From NCBI GenBank assembly GCA_029641185.1, contig JAPWGK010000002.1, positions 2,046,001-2,110,000 of the forward strand: a stretch of DNA of 64,000 nt, written 5' to 3'. How positions within the stretch are numbered: the stretch's first letter is position 1; each line of letters starts with the position of its first letter. Made by a program: the position numbers and the translations under genes. This document shows, in pieces, positions 1 through 11,541 of the stretch. Under the pieces are notes generated by a model that was not told where the DNA came from, ran no database searches, and saw nothing but the letters and a program-made list of their open reading frames with translations. This DNA is from Pseudofabraea citricarpa (taxonomy: Eukaryota > Ascomycota > Leotiomycetes > Helotiales > Dermateaceae).

Positions 1-3000
1 CTCCAGATATCGCCGGGTCCAACGGCTCATATGAGCCAAACTGACAATAATGCTGGACGGACATGCCAAAGCGCCAGCATTCTCGTTCAACGGCCCGCAA
101 GGTAACATGCTGCTCTCCCAACCCCGTCAGGTACATCTGGATCTCATGAAGCATCTTCTGCGTGAAGTCTGTGGCAAGCGCTGCACTCCCTCCGCATAAC
201 ATCATCTGCGCGACAGCCAAAGAGCGCTTGTAGAGGAGAGGGCAAAGTGCTACCACATGATCGACTGCCTCCTTCGAATAATCACCTGCGCCTCCCATCC
301 GCCTATTGACAAGGTCCGATTCATCTATCTCATCATTGTCAGAATATTCAATCTCGAAGTCTTCTACTTGGTCGACAATCCCATTAACTACGTCTCTGTG
401 TATCTGACGCAAGCGCTCATGAAGTTTTTTCCTGAGAATCGTCAGTTGGTATTCATACATGTAACAACAATAAGCGCTAAGAAACACTTCTTTCAGAACA
501 AGAAGGCTGTGACTCAGAGTTTGCTGAAAATTGCATAACATGTGCCTTGTCCATGTTTGTCTGAAACTGAGCTGACAATTCATGTCTGGGGAAGCGCCAC
601 TATCCAAATGGTGTCCTCGAGGAGAAGCTGATTGGTATGCGATGTCGTGCGGCTGAGAAGTCCCCCAGCACAGGTTCGCCTCAAGATATTTTGATAGGAG
701 ATATTGGCTACTTACTGCTGAGTGTCCAGCTTCAAGGCAGCATCTGTCTCCTCGGGCGGGAGGCAGTCTGTGAAGTTGATGTTCTTGTGTGGATCGATGA
801 AACTAGGGAACATGTGTGGGCCTAGTTCATCATCAACATAGCGTGGTGGTGCAATTCCGTCAGCTTCTGTTACTGTTGGGTCGACCCATGGAGTGATGAT
901 TGGCTGCGGAAGCACTAGTTCAAGCTGTTAGCATTTTTTCATTGTAGGATGTTGTCTTAATAAAAAGCTCCTTAGAGAAAAGTCAACTCTTGTAGAATAG
1001 AGGTTTTACCTTGAGCTTGTTCCAAAGCTAGTTGCGCCTGGGCAACCATTTCCGAAGTCGTCTTTAGGTAATACTCGTGGGCCCCACGTATTCGCAGCTC
1101 GCGGACAAGATTATCTAAGTGTAGAGATATCTTCTGTGCTTTATGCTTCGATCCCACCAGGGGTTGCGATCTCGGCTCTAGTCCAGTTCCAGGCTGAGCT
1201 GCGGCTGTATTTTGTTGGACAGGTTGTCGAAGAAATCTCTTGTAGAGTGCTTGGTAGAAGTCTTTGCATTTTGATCGAGCCTTTCTGAGATGTGACGATA
1301 AGGTCTTGAAGTTATCAAAGATGCCGCCGCATCTATCACATTGGTATGGGCCACAGCGCTCAAGAGACTCGTCGTCGCTAAAGGTCTTGTCGTTTGCCTC
1401 GAGCAAAATACGCAACGCCTCTTTCTCGTCTATTGGCTTTGGATGGTAATCGGAAAAGTTAGGGAATGGGACTGGCGGAGGTACATTTTCCGTTTCGATT
1501 GTCATAGAAGTCCCTTGCTGCACCTGTGGAGTTGCCTTTGTGACTTGATCTGTCTTGGCGATGGTTGCTGTACCAGATCTCTGATTTGCCTTGGCCTTTG
1601 GTATGATCTTCGGGAAAGAAGTCTCTTTCTTTGTAGGTTTGTGATCCACAATAACAGGCTTTCCTACTGCTCCTTTAATGAAGTCGTGGGCGGGGACCAC
1701 GGTAGAGTAGAAAACCATCTCTTCCTGCCCGCTGCTGGTCTTGCTACTCTTCTGGGTTCTGACTACCGTTGAGTTTCCCTTGCCAATTATATCCTTCCGA
1801 GGTACTCGACTAGGCGCATCGCAGATTGCTACGTGCGACCTTAACTCCTTAAAACTGGAAAACCGACCATCGCAAGCATCACAAATGAAAAGCTTCGTGA
1901 TTACAAGACGACTGAGCTTGGTTCTGTATCTCCTAAGCAGTGTGTCCCTAGCATCCTCAAAGTCCTCTAAAGTTGGAGGACCTTTCTTGTCGACCTTGTT
2001 AAGCTTTTGGTGCATATATCAGTATTTGTATCTTAGCGAAACAAGAACATGTACTTACAGCGACAGCAAAGTTCTTAATATTAGCGACAACATCTTCATT
2101 CTCAGACCAGGCGTCAGAATTTTCATCGGAGACATAATCCAATGGGTCGAAATCAGGATCTGTGTAGGTGTCGGAATCGTAATTACACGGGTCACTCTCA
2201 TACATGTCAGACTCCTCTGACTCATCCTCGTCCTCGACTGTAGCCGTGTACGGACCTTTGATGGCTGTCTGATCTGGATTTTCCACTGTGCTTTGTGCGG
2301 TTACTTTACCATCGGATCTCCTAAGATTGGCCACCATGTTTCCATGACCGCAATTGCCCGGCGCTTTGCCATGTGCTTCACCTTCTTCTGGCTCTGAATC
2401 CATTCCATCATATTTTTGCATACGCTCATTCATGTCATCCTGCGTAATGACGCCTGCATGGAGACACTTTAGCATATCTCGATAGTACTTGGCACGCTCG
2501 TCTCGAAACTGCGTCTCCTCCGTGTACATCTGAGTCCACCTTTGTCTGTTTTCACGGTTGCCGAGTTTCGCAACGCTTTTGCCGTATGCGCTTTGCGAGC
2601 CATGCTGTTGAAACTCTTTCAGGCATTGATCATCATTCTCGATGTATGCTACAACCTGGTCTCGGGTCTTGTAGCCTGCCTTTTCGGCCATGAGCTTCTC
2701 TCTTTCCCATGCTATCCTGCCAGTTGCAAGGATATTTACTTCACCTATTATCAAACCCTTAGTTAGTACGCATTTTCAAAGGCTCCTTAGATGCCTCTAA
2801 TAATTAGACTGTGAAGCTTTCTCACGGCCGACGTTTTAGTGTGATATAGGGCCGTCCGCCTAAAGACGAAGAACGGTACGCTAAAACTTACGGGTTGAAA
2901 GCTCCTCTTGAATTCCCATTAAAGCTGGCAGCACCAGCCCACCATGCTTGCTGAGTAGTTGCTTGGTATAAGTCTTCGACACATCGAATCCCTTCTTCTT

Positions 3001-3456
3001 GCAAGCATCGATCAGAAGTTCAACGGCATTTTCGTCTACATCGCTACACCCGGACGTCAGCTTTCCCAACCGAAGTCAACCAAGCGCGCAAAAGGAGATA
3101 ACTCACTGGACGGAGACTTCTCCGCGAGCAAGACACAGCGGACAGGTACAAGAACCCCTTTTCCTTCCCTTGCCCTTCCGTAAGCCTCTTTTGCATTCCT
3201 GTCTCAAGTCTTTGGTGTCGCGCGTCACAGTCCCTTGTTGCTCGAGCTCCAGCTTGCGAATCGCATCGGCGACGGCGTTAGCTGTGATTCTCTTGTGATC
3301 TACCTTTGGCGCTACAACAGCCGGGCTGGCCTTGGTGTTTGCTTTTTCTTGTGGATGTGATGCGCCTGCTTCTCTTGCTGGCGTCTTCAACGGCGCGGGC
3401 TTGAGGCTTGGCTCCATTTCTGATGTTGGTGTACGTGCGGGTGCTGAGGTTGCCAT
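1..3456 (-). CDS. Uncharacterised multi-exon protein with zinc-finger-like motifs (3' end off the window)
   Basis: I do not recognise this family. Exons read 3456-3107, 3043-2892, 2744-2059, 2003-1010, 914-716 and about 599 to beyond the left edge; phases agree at each join, the last join being least certain. The product so far is near 990 residues. Exon 2 holds a short helical stretch (ENAVELLIDACKKKGF). Exon 3 is rich in charged residues (WTQMYTEETQFRDERAKYY) with an acidic tail. Exon 4 has two Cys2-His-Cys-like fingers, ICDACDGRFSSFKELRSHVAIC and YQCDRCGGIFDNFKTLSSHL, suggesting nucleic-acid or protein binding. The last exon is Cys, His and Leu rich, and contains DQVEDFEIEYSDNDEIDESD. The start at 3456 (MATSAPARTP) is the first Met after an in-frame alternative upstream. 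A nuclear role is inference only. Confidence 0.7.
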
Positions 3457-4009
3457 CTTGTGTTGTGCGCCAACTTGCAAGGTTGAACTTCCAGTTGTTG
3501 TTCTTCAGAGAGCGCGTTGCGCGTCTTTCATCTCGGTTCTGAAACAAAAGTGTCTTGTGTGCTGAGCCTCTGATAGTTCAAAGGCGGTCCTCCTCACGGT
3601 TGCGTGTGAGTGCCACCATCCCAGAGCTGAAGAGATGAGGATCAAGAGATCTCAGAAGTGAAACCACAAGCTCGAGGTTTCTTGTCCTAATAAAGAGTTG
3701 TGAGGCACTTGGTTGGCTTAGATTGTGCTGTTCATGTTTTGTTGTGTTGTGTTGTTTAGTCGTATCTGCATCAGTCGCATCGCATATCGGGTGAATATTC
3801 ACTAACGAACTCAAAGGGGACGTAACTTAGATCGCTAGCCATCTCTTCTCTCACCTCTTCTCTCGAACTCAACTACACACCAACCAACCCTCTTATCACC
3901 TTCCCATAGTCACTCTTTACCCGACTACACTCTTTACCACGCAACCACACTCCTCACAACTCGTTCAAACCATCTAACGTCCTCGCTGCGCAAGTTTCAA
4001 GCCACAGCT
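3457..4009. other. Divergent intergenic region, likely shared promoter
   Basis: The stretch separates two genes transcribed away from each other. The last 170 bases before the plus-strand start are a pyrimidine-rich leader (repeated CACTCTTTACC and CTCAAC blocks), typical of fungal 5' untranslated regions. No further gene is seen. Confidence 0.5.
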
Positions 4010-5206
4010 ATGATCCTTAAGATCTTCATCTGCCTTATGGCAGTTGTGGTCTCTCTTGTAGCTGCATCGCCTGCGTGCAACAATGAGTACTGCCATGGCA
4101 AGGGCGTCTCCACTCGTTTCTTGCCAACTGCCTCCTCGGATATCTACTCTCTTCCAACCTCCTTCGTTACCCAGACTCAAGACAGTCATTCTTTCGCACA
4201 CAGTTCTGGATCTACTATCAGCCATAATCGCAAGCACTTCGCCATCCCGCGCGTTCAAACCTTACATCTTGGTCCCGAGCATGCCAGTACTAAGGCACGT
4301 AGCCTCCCAGTTCAGACACCTGGACCAACCCTCAAGGCTCGTTCACCTGTCCCACCTTATCAATTCTCTGATCCAGAAGGCATTGTCTACCGTGCACCTG
4401 GTATGATCAAATCAACTGTCACCACCTCTGTAGCTCCCTCGGTCCAAGGCGCTTTCAAGGAAATTGACCATCAACCCGACCTGGTTCGGACTTCTTGGCT
4501 ATCTTTCAAGGGTCGTACACGTCTCCAGCCTCATGGCTCCGCTGATCCAGCGGCCCCTGTCTACCAGGCACATGAAATGAAACTACCTGTCACGACCTCC
4601 ATAGCTCAAGACGTTTCTGGAGTTGTCCACCACCACTCCACCAAGACAACCACAGCACCCGTTGTGGGCCATGCGATGGCTATTCCTGATAGAGTCAATA
4701 CCGGTACTTTGACATCAACTTGGAATGGAGCAGGTCTTCGTCCATACGGTGGTGGGCTGATCTATATCCCAGATCTCCCGACTCCAGCTATCATTGCTAG
4801 AGACATCTCCACCCAGACACCTTGCCAGAGTGAATCGAAGATTGTCCAAGGAGCAAATACTTTCACATCCATGTGGAACGGAACTGGTCCACGTCCTTAT
4901 GGTGGCGGCCTCATCCACATCCCGATCCAGACCAGTCACAGCATCACCGAGACCTCGCTCGCTAAGCGTCATAGCCATGCCACACAATCTACTACTTGCA
5001 CCACCGAGGTCTCCAATGCACCACACTCTACCAAAGGATCTACCATGGCTTACTGGAATGCCACGATGACTAGTGATTCTGCTCCCTGTAGCGGCTGCGC
5101 CTTGCAGACTGGCAGTGCTACGGGCCATGGCTCTGCAGGTATCTACAATACCACATCTACTGTGGCTAGCACGCGTACGATCTGTGTGACAGCTTGCCTG
5201 CCATAA
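4010..5206 (+). CDS. Secreted protein with imperfect internal repeats, unknown function
   Basis: A single uninterrupted frame of 398 residues. The N terminus (MILKIFICLMAVVVSLVAA) is a clear signal peptide, with likely cleavage near residue 19-20. No membrane segment follows. The mature part is rich in Thr, Ser, Pro and His. It contains two internal duplications: VYRAPGM..TVTTSVAPSVQG (about residue 124) against VYQAHEM..VTTSIAQDVSG (about 182), and TSTWNGAGLRPYGGGLIYIP (about 235) against TSMWNGTGPRPYGGGLIHIP (about 286). Cysteines cluster near both ends. No catalytic domain or GPI tail is visible. A cell-wall or extracellular matrix protein, or an effector-like protein, would fit, but that is inference. 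Confidence 0.8.
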   Translation: MILKIFICLMAVVVSLVAASPACNNEYCHGKGVSTRFLPTASSDIYSLPTSFVTQTQDSHSFAHSSGSTISHNRKHFAIPRVQTLHLGPEHASTKARSLPVQTPGPTLKARSPVPPYQFSDPEGIVYRAPGMIKSTVTTSVAPSVQGAFKEIDHQPDLVRTSWLSFKGRTRLQPHGSADPAAPVYQAHEMKLPVTTSIAQDVSGVVHHHSTKTTTAPVVGHAMAIPDRVNTGTLTSTWNGAGLRPYGGGLIYIPDLPTPAIIARDISTQTPCQSESKIVQGANTFTSMWNGTGPRPYGGGLIHIPIQTSHSITETSLAKRHSHATQSTTCTTEVSNAPHSTKGSTMAYWNATMTSDSAPCSGCALQTGSATGHGSAGIYNTTSTVASTRTICVTACLP

Positions 5207-6378
5207 GACTTAACTGCTCGCCCGTCAAAGTTCTATGCAGCAGGCTTTCAGTAATGGTTCGCCTTGCATGGGCCATCGATGGATATGACACGGAGAAAAC
5301 CTCTGGTGTTGAAGTTGTGCTTCTGAGCCGGCGATTCTCGATTTTGCAGGTACTTTGCAGGCAGAGTTGTATCAGATGCTCCGAGAGCCTTCATCGTTCG
5401 ATGGTCGTTGTGTGGTTTTCCAAGTCTCCTGCTAATGGTCTTTTTTCTTATCTGATCTCTTGTTCTATGGTCTGTTTCGCCTCCTGAGGGTTTCCTATCT
5501 TTGCTCGCTTCAGGAAATGTGAGAATGGATGGACAGCAGAGAAGCGGTGGGACTCGACAAGGAATGTTTCTTGTTCTTTGTCGACGGATGGATGGTGTAG
5601 TAGAGCTTCGCCATTCATGATTGGTCTGGAATCGCGACAAAGTTAGGGTAGTTAAAGCAGAAAGTCAATCTAATCTCGGTCCTCCCTTGAACTACTTTTC
5701 TTTTCCCCTGCTGCTAATCTCTCGTCGTTCCTTAGAAGCGTTGGATAATCCGCTCCTTTCTTGGTTTCCCCCTCCTCTTTCTTGCTAAAAACACCTGCGT
5801 ATTCGCCTGTGTAAATTAAACTCGAACCCCAAAACGTCGATGCCTAATGACGAGTGAGACCTGAAATCAATCATTTATACCCAAGCAAGGAATTTCATTT
5901 CCGCAAATCAATAGAATGATAATCTGAGCTGCGTCACAATATACTTTAGGACATCGAAGAAGCTTTGGAAACATCCAAACGGCCATTCTATTCATATTTA
6001 CATATTTGAGCTGATAATATTTACCAATTTGTAGAAGGACTCGATACATTCAAGGCCATTGCTAGATGTGTAATTGCTATTGTTTCTCTTCATCATACTC
6101 TGGAATTTAAATTTTTTTTCCCTGCCAGCGGCTGTCGTTGTTACGTTCAGATATGTTGTTTGGAGAGGTAGTCGCTTGTCGAGGATCGTCGCTTAGCTTG
6201 GTAACTTGTACATCGCTTAAAGGAAGATCGCTATCATCAAGTTCGAATTAAGTAAATGTTTTGAAATGATATGTAGGCTATATAAGTTATGCCATGATAT
6301 GCTAATTCGAGAAATGATGGATGTGTTCAGAGGTTTAAAAACAGTTGTATTTACGACGCCAATTTCGTTATCGACAAA
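5207..6378. other. Convergent intergenic region, no gene seen
   Basis: Two genes converge here, so both 3' untranslated regions and terminators should lie inside. Short open frames are not conserved-looking, and A/T content rises towards 6100-6350. I see no RNA gene or repeat. Confidence 0.4.
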
Positions 6379-7968
6379 CTAAAAAGTCGTCTTTTTACCC
6401 TTACTCTCCACAATACCACCAGTCAACCTTGCAGCATAAGGCTTTCTGTACTCCACGACCTTGACCGGCTTGATAGCCTCTAATTTTGGAGCCACTTCTC
6501 TTGGAGGAGCATCTCCAGAATCCCCAGCTGTAGAAGCCTCAGCAGTTCTCTTGGTTCCCTCTTTGCCATAACGTTTCTTGTATCTAACCTGAGCATCCTC
6601 GGCAAACTCCATTCGCAACGGCCGGCCTTGAATTCTGTTTACCCACACTTTCCTTAATTTGGTCTTCTTAGGTTTGGCTTTGCTAACAGCCTCTTCTGCA
6701 TCAGAATCAGAGCCGCTCTCAGATTCGGACTCCGACTGATCAGATGTCTCTTCCTCAATTCGCACGAAACCACGGACCGCGCTCTCTGCTGACTCCAACG
6801 CCTCAAATACAATCCAAGCGTAACCTTTGCACTTTCCAGAGTCCTCAAATGTAGCCACCTTGACGCTCTCGACTGCTCCACATTTTTCGAAGTGTTCCGT
6901 AAGACTCTCTTCCGTCGTATCAAATCTTAGATTTCCCAAGAAGACTCTCTTGCTGGGAGGTTTGCCTTCGGCTCTTGTCTCCTCTTTCGTCTTTTGCGGC
7001 CTTCCTTCGAACGACTTATTGTTCTTTATCAACACACGGCGACCAGAGAGTAATTGCTCTGATAACTCTACAGCTAAATCAACAGCCTCGGCAGTGGAAA
7101 AATCAACATACGCAAATCCTTTGTTGTGCTGCTTCTTGCCAAACCTTCTATCCTCGACTTTATTGGCAGACTTTCCGTCATCCGGACCAGGCATATGTAC
7201 CCGAGTAATCATCTCATCGGTAAGATCTGAATATTCCACAAAGAATGTCTTAAGCTCCTCCTTCGATACCGACCATGGCAAATTTCCGATCCAGATACCA
7301 TGCTCAGATCTCTTCTCTACTTCTTTCTTCTCTTTCTTTTCTTCCGGCTCTGGGGTGTTCTCTGCACCCGACTTGGATGGTGGAAGAGGCTTTCCTTTCT
7401 TAAGTCGACGAAGCGCTTTCTTAGATGGTGGCTCGGGAGCTGTGATATCAACCTCTATTTCTTCTACCGACGCTTTGCGCTTCTTTGACGGAGGTTCGGA
7501 TGATGGCTCAGCATCGTCAGTAATTGGGTTGGGTTCTGAGATCGGATCTGCAGCGGTTTCCTCGACATCCAAAGGAGCGTCCGTAGATTCTGGAGCATCT
7601 TCGACTAATGTAGCGGCCTTCCTTTTCTTGCTTGACTTCTCCTTCTTCTCTTTACTCGACTTGTCCTTTTTCGATTTCTTCACAGATGCTGTAGGCTCTT
7701 CGACTGTTTCTGATGCCTCGACTACCCCCTCCATTGCAGAAGGTGAAGCTGACTCAATTGGCTCTGTAGACTCAGTGGATTTCGAAGAGATCTTTCCTTC
7801 CTTCGCATGCTTGGAAGATTTGCTGGACTTTCGAGCGGCCTTGGGAGACATGGCTGAGATACTATCGGTGGATTTGAGAGGAGCTGTAGATTCGTCGTTG
7901 AGAGATACCGACTTTCTCTTTTTACTAGACTTGTCCTTCTTCGGCTTTACATCTGAAATGGCGGACAT
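6379..7968 (-). CDS. NOP13: Nucleolar RNA-binding protein Nop13 (two RRMs)
   Basis: An intronless 529-residue protein. The first 200 residues are very rich in Lys, Ser and Glu with repeated KKRK and SSKK blocks, as expected of a nucleolar targeting tail. RRM1 lies at about 223-320, with RNP2 IWIGNLPW and RNP1 KGFAYVDF. RRM2 lies at about 338-415, with RNP2 VFLGNLRF and RNP1 KGYAWIVF. An acidic Ser/Glu insert and a basic C terminus follow. This layout matches fungal Nop13, a pre-ribosomal RNA-associated protein. A long open frame on the opposite strand is a shadow of the low-complexity codons. The gene is divergent from the IEC3 homologue 311 bp away. Confidence 0.88.
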   Translation of the reverse strand: MSAISDVKPKKDKSSKKRKSVSLNDESTAPLKSTDSISAMSPKAARKSSKSSKHAKEGKISSKSTESTEPIESASPSAMEGVVEASETVEEPTASVKKSKKDKSSKEKKEKSSKKRKAATLVEDAPESTDAPLDVEETAADPISEPNPITDDAEPSSEPPSKKRKASVEEIEVDITAPEPPSKKALRRLKKGKPLPPSKSGAENTPEPEEKKEKKEVEKRSEHGIWIGNLPWSVSKEELKTFFVEYSDLTDEMITRVHMPGPDDGKSANKVEDRRFGKKQHNKGFAYVDFSTAEAVDLAVELSEQLLSGRRVLIKNNKSFEGRPQKTKEETRAEGKPPSKRVFLGNLRFDTTEESLTEHFEKCGAVESVKVATFEDSGKCKGYAWIVFEALESAESAVRGFVRIEEETSDQSESESESGSDSDAEEAVSKAKPKKTKLRKVWVNRIQGRPLRMEFAEDAQVRYKKRYGKEGTKRTAEASTAGDSGDAPPREVAPKLEAIKPVKVVEYRKPYAARLTGGIVESKGKKTTF

Positions 7969-8279
7969 GAATGCGGGAGGTTGGGATACAATGCCGAACT
8001 ATATTTCATAGCTCTGAGAATCTTTCAAGAATTATTTACTGCGAAAACCCAGAAATTCCCCACGAAGTGCGGCCGCTAGCGTCTTGCCGGTTCATAGTTG
8101 TTCCGCTCCTCCAGGATCCGTGAAGTCGACCTGGATACAGCTTCAAGGGTACACACAATGTCCGGAGATACCTCATTGTAAAGAACACGAGCTTCATCAC
8201 CTATTCGCAATCGTCACATCAAGTCTGCGCTGTAAAACTTTCAATCGACGCGATTCTTACTCTCACAACCTATGCGACA
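7969..8279. promoter_or_regulatory. Short divergent promoter between NOP13 and IEC3
   Basis: The 311-bp space between two opposite start codons must hold both promoters. It contains a NotI-like GCGGCCGC at about 8069. I cannot assign specific factor sites. Confidence 0.4.
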
Positions 8280-9609
8280 ATGACGACAGCTATGGACACG
8301 GATGGAGGGGAGATAATTGTCGCAAGAGATGTCAAGTCAGAGGATGTTAAGATGGAAAAAGCAGACGACGAACAGATACCACAAGCAACAGAAAGCAGTG
8401 GCGACACTAGCAAACAGACATACAAATCTTTCAAGTACGTGCCATGAATCTCGCGCATTCCCACATAACATCAAAGGATGGTGTCGCGTATCGAACCACT
8501 GCTAATGCTCTTGACAGAAAGAAGTATCGCAAGATGAGAATCAAGTTCGATGAGAAGATGCGTCTAAGCAACGAGTACTATACCGAGGAGCAGAAAGCTA
8601 CGGATACTGCAAGACGGCTTGCGCAAGAGAACGAGTAAGTCTCGTTCAACAACTATCACCGGGAATTGAGACTAATGTTTGCAGTCGACTATTAGATTTG
8701 CTACTCGATGTCAACAGCTCTGCACAGATTCCTCCCCATCACCGATTTGATCTGTCGCTTGATACGCCATCACTAACTGCTGTACCCGGCTTGATACCCG
8801 AAGACGAGGTCTTGAACCGGATCGAACGCAGCACGGCTGCAGGAGAAGCCCTACACAAAGAAATCCAGACGATGCTGGAGGAGAAAGCGGCCGAGAAGGA
8901 AACAGCGAAACTGCCCGCCAGCTACGGTTCCAAGGCTTTAGCAAGCATGATGCAAGTGATTCCTCACCACACCCTCAGCAGTCCGCTGGTATCGCCAGAA
9001 TTGATCGCATCACTGGAAGTACCGGAAGAAGGCCACAACGCGCCTATCTCTTACCTCTCTCTCGACCAGATGGACGAGTACCTCCAGGAGATCGACTCGG
9101 TCCTCTTCAAAACACCAATCCCTCCCTCTCTCGAGCACAAATCAGCCTACCTAGATTTGGCCATGAAGAATCCCCATAGCGTGTACAATTGGCTCCGCCG
9201 TCACGAGCCCAAGATCTTCCTACAAGATGGAGAAGGCAGCGAGAAATCACTGGGCAAGCCAGGCGCACTACGCGGCGCAGGCAAACGAGCCAGTATCCCA
9301 GCGCCGAGCAAGCCAGACTCCCTAGAGTTTGTTGAGGAGGACGGTATTGGCTATGACGCGACACTGACCGGCACGCAAGGCGGGAAGGGTGCGTATGGCA
9401 AGAGAAAAAGAGAAGAAGATGACGGCTATGCACCCAAGAAGCGGAATAGTATCGATGATCCGAAACCGAAGAAGGTCAGGCAGGCGAGGAAGAAGAAGGG
9501 CGATGCTCCTGAATTGACGCCTACCGGCAGGAAGAGCAAGGCTGCCCGGGAGAGGATGGCAGCTTCTTCTCCGGCCCCAGCGCCGGAATTGGCTTCTGTA
9601 ACAGAATAA
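8280..9609 (+). CDS. IEC3: INO80 chromatin-remodelling complex subunit Iec3-like
   Basis: Exons 8280-8434, 8518-8634 and 8685-9609 give 398 residues. The splices rebuild the family core KKYRKMRIKFDEKMRLSNEYY followed by ENDRLLDLLLDVN, the hallmark of the IEC3 family of INO80 subunits. This core starts near residue 53. A Pro/Leu-rich middle follows (APISYLSLDQMDEYLQEIDS), and a basic C terminus with several KKR/RKKK clusters suits a nuclear protein. INO80 slides and edits nucleosomes; Iec3 is a small accessory subunit known from fission yeast. Introns of 83 and 50 bp have GTACGT and GTAAGT donors. Identification rests on the conserved core; the rest is poorly conserved in the family. Confidence 0.82.
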
Positions 9610-10049
9610 GGATGTGTACTATGATGGGAAAAGGAAACATTGGGAGGTAGGTTTAATGGGCGTTTTAGATGACCAGATATCTCGTTCGGCGACAAGGGAT
9701 AAAAACATGTACAATATGATCAGATTCACTGAGGGAGCACGCCAGAAACGAGAAATCGATGTTCAAGTATTCTCTTTTAGATGCTGATAGATTGATCTAG
9801 CCTTTATGAAGACAAGCCAAGACCAGGGCAGGCAAGCAGGCAGGCATGCAAGCACGCAGTCGCTGTTTTTTTCCTTCTATGTACAAAGTCGCATTACGGA
9901 TGCTAGATATCCCTCCTGCCTATATAGGATGCCGTCCTTCCTTCTCTCTTCTCTAAGTGCCATACCATGCTAGCGAGCCATCTTCTTTCTATCCAAGAAC
10001 TTGCAGCAAGCAGGAGTCAAAAGTCAAGTCTACTGTAGTGTGCTCTACT
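9610..10049. other. Convergent intergenic region
   Basis: The 3' ends of IEC3 and IDP1 face each other here. A short GGCA/CAGG-rich repeat (GGCAGGCAAGCAGGCAGGCA, about 9827) is present. No gene is seen. Confidence 0.4.
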
Positions 10050-11541
10050 CTACAACTTCGCCTTCAAGAGGTTCTGCATGCGCTTCTCAACAGCGTTCAA
10101 GTACTCGGTGGTGGTGACATAGTCGCTTCTCTCGGTCTTTCCGCAAGCCAGGGCCAGATCCTTGGTCATGATGCCGTCGATGTCGACCGTGTCGATGCAC
10201 GCTTGCTCCAGGCTCTCGGCAAAGGCTACGACCTCGGGCGTCTCGTCCATAATGCCGCGCTGGATCAATCCCCGTGTCCAGGCGAAGATGGAGGCGATCG
10301 GGTTCGTCGACGTCTCCTTGCCCTTCTGGTGCTCGCGGTAATGACGCGTCACGGTTCCGTGGGCGGCTTCGCTCTCGAACGTCTTTCCGTCTGGCGTGAT
10401 GAGGATCGAGGTCATGAGACCTAGCGATCCGAAGCCCTGAGCAACAATGTCAGATTGCACGTCTCCATCGTAGTCTAGAATTCGTTAGTTTTTCCTCTTG
10501 ATTTTCTTCTTGTTATTTGTGGGAGAAATGGAACTTACTCTTCAATGCCATAATATATCCTCCTGAGCTCTTCATCATTTGAGCTACCATATCATCGATC
10601 AGGCGGTGCTCGTACCAGATCTTCTTCTCCTCAAACTCGGCCTTGTAGGTAGTCTCGTAGATCTCCTCGAAGATATCCTTGAAGCGACCATCGTACTTCT
10701 TGAGAATGGTGTTCTTGGTGCTCATGTACAGAGGGAGGGACTTAGCCAAGGCCAGCTTGAAACTAGCATGTGCGAACCCAGTGATGGACTCGTCGGTATT
10801 ATACTGTGTCTGCGCAACACCTCCAGCCTTGAAGTCGAAGACCTCGATCTCCTCTGGCTTTCCTCCTGCCGGTGTGAAGACCATCGACAGCTTTCCTGGC
10901 TGCTTGATGACCAGATCCTTGGCTCGGTACTGGTCACCGAAGGCATGGCGACCGATGATGATGGGCTTCTTCCAGCCGGGAACGAGACGCGGGATTCGAG
11001 GAATGACAATTGGCTCGCGGAAGACGGTTCCTCCTAGGATATTTCGGATGGTGCCATTGGGAGAGAGCCACACTGCGAATTTTAATTAGCTTGGTATCCT
11101 TCCTGTCTTTTTTTGCTGCCCCTGCACGCAACGCCGTAACTTACTCTGCTTAAGCTTGAATTCCTTGACGCGGGCCTCGTCAGGTGTGATGGTAGCACAC
11201 TTCACACCGACCGAGTATTTAAGGATAGCCTCGGCGGCATCAGAGGTGACCTTGTCGTTGGTCTGGTCTCTGTACGGCAGGCCCAAATCGTAGTACTTGA
11301 GGTCGATGTCGAGGTACGGGTGGATGAACTTGTCCTTGATGTCCTTCCAGATGATGCGCGTCATCTCGTCGCCGTCCAATTCCACCACGGGGTTCTTGAC
11401 CTTGATCTTCTTGAAGCTCGCCATGCTGCGCGAGTGTGTGAAGCTGGCTCCAAACTGGGCTGCCTGCACGGGGATTCTGCTGGAGAGGAGAGGTCGGGCG
11501 CAGCGCAAGAGCGTGCTCCCGGTACGTGTGGCCTTCATCAT
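10050..11541 (-). CDS. IDP1: NADP-dependent isocitrate dehydrogenase, mitochondrial with possible alternative targeting
   Basis: Exons 11541-11145, 11072-10539 and 10474-10050 give 451 residues. It oxidatively decarboxylates isocitrate to 2-oxoglutarate and makes NADPH. The family signature [13 protein letters not shown], the substrate-loop region [18 protein letters not shown] and the [19 protein letters not shown] block are intact, and length is normal. Residues 1-39 are rich in Arg, Ser and Ala and lack acids, as in a mitochondrial presequence. A second Met at residue 40 (MASFKKIKV) starts exactly at the usual cytosolic N terminus. The protein ends in AKL, a peroxisomal PTS1-type tripeptide. 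Introns are 72 and 64 bp. Confidence 0.95.

Noticed and set aside
257..538. 93-codon plus-strand open frame
   Set aside because: The minus strand here is a coherent exon of the left-edge gene, and this frame is its shadow.
1341..2220. Plus-strand open frames over the zinc-finger gene
   Set aside because: They are antisense to exons with clear zinc-finger motifs and in-phase splices.
6827..8011. 394-codon plus-strand open frame
   Set aside because: It lies antisense to NOP13 and arises from the Ser/Lys/Glu-rich codons of that gene; its product is low-complexity Ser/Phe-rich.
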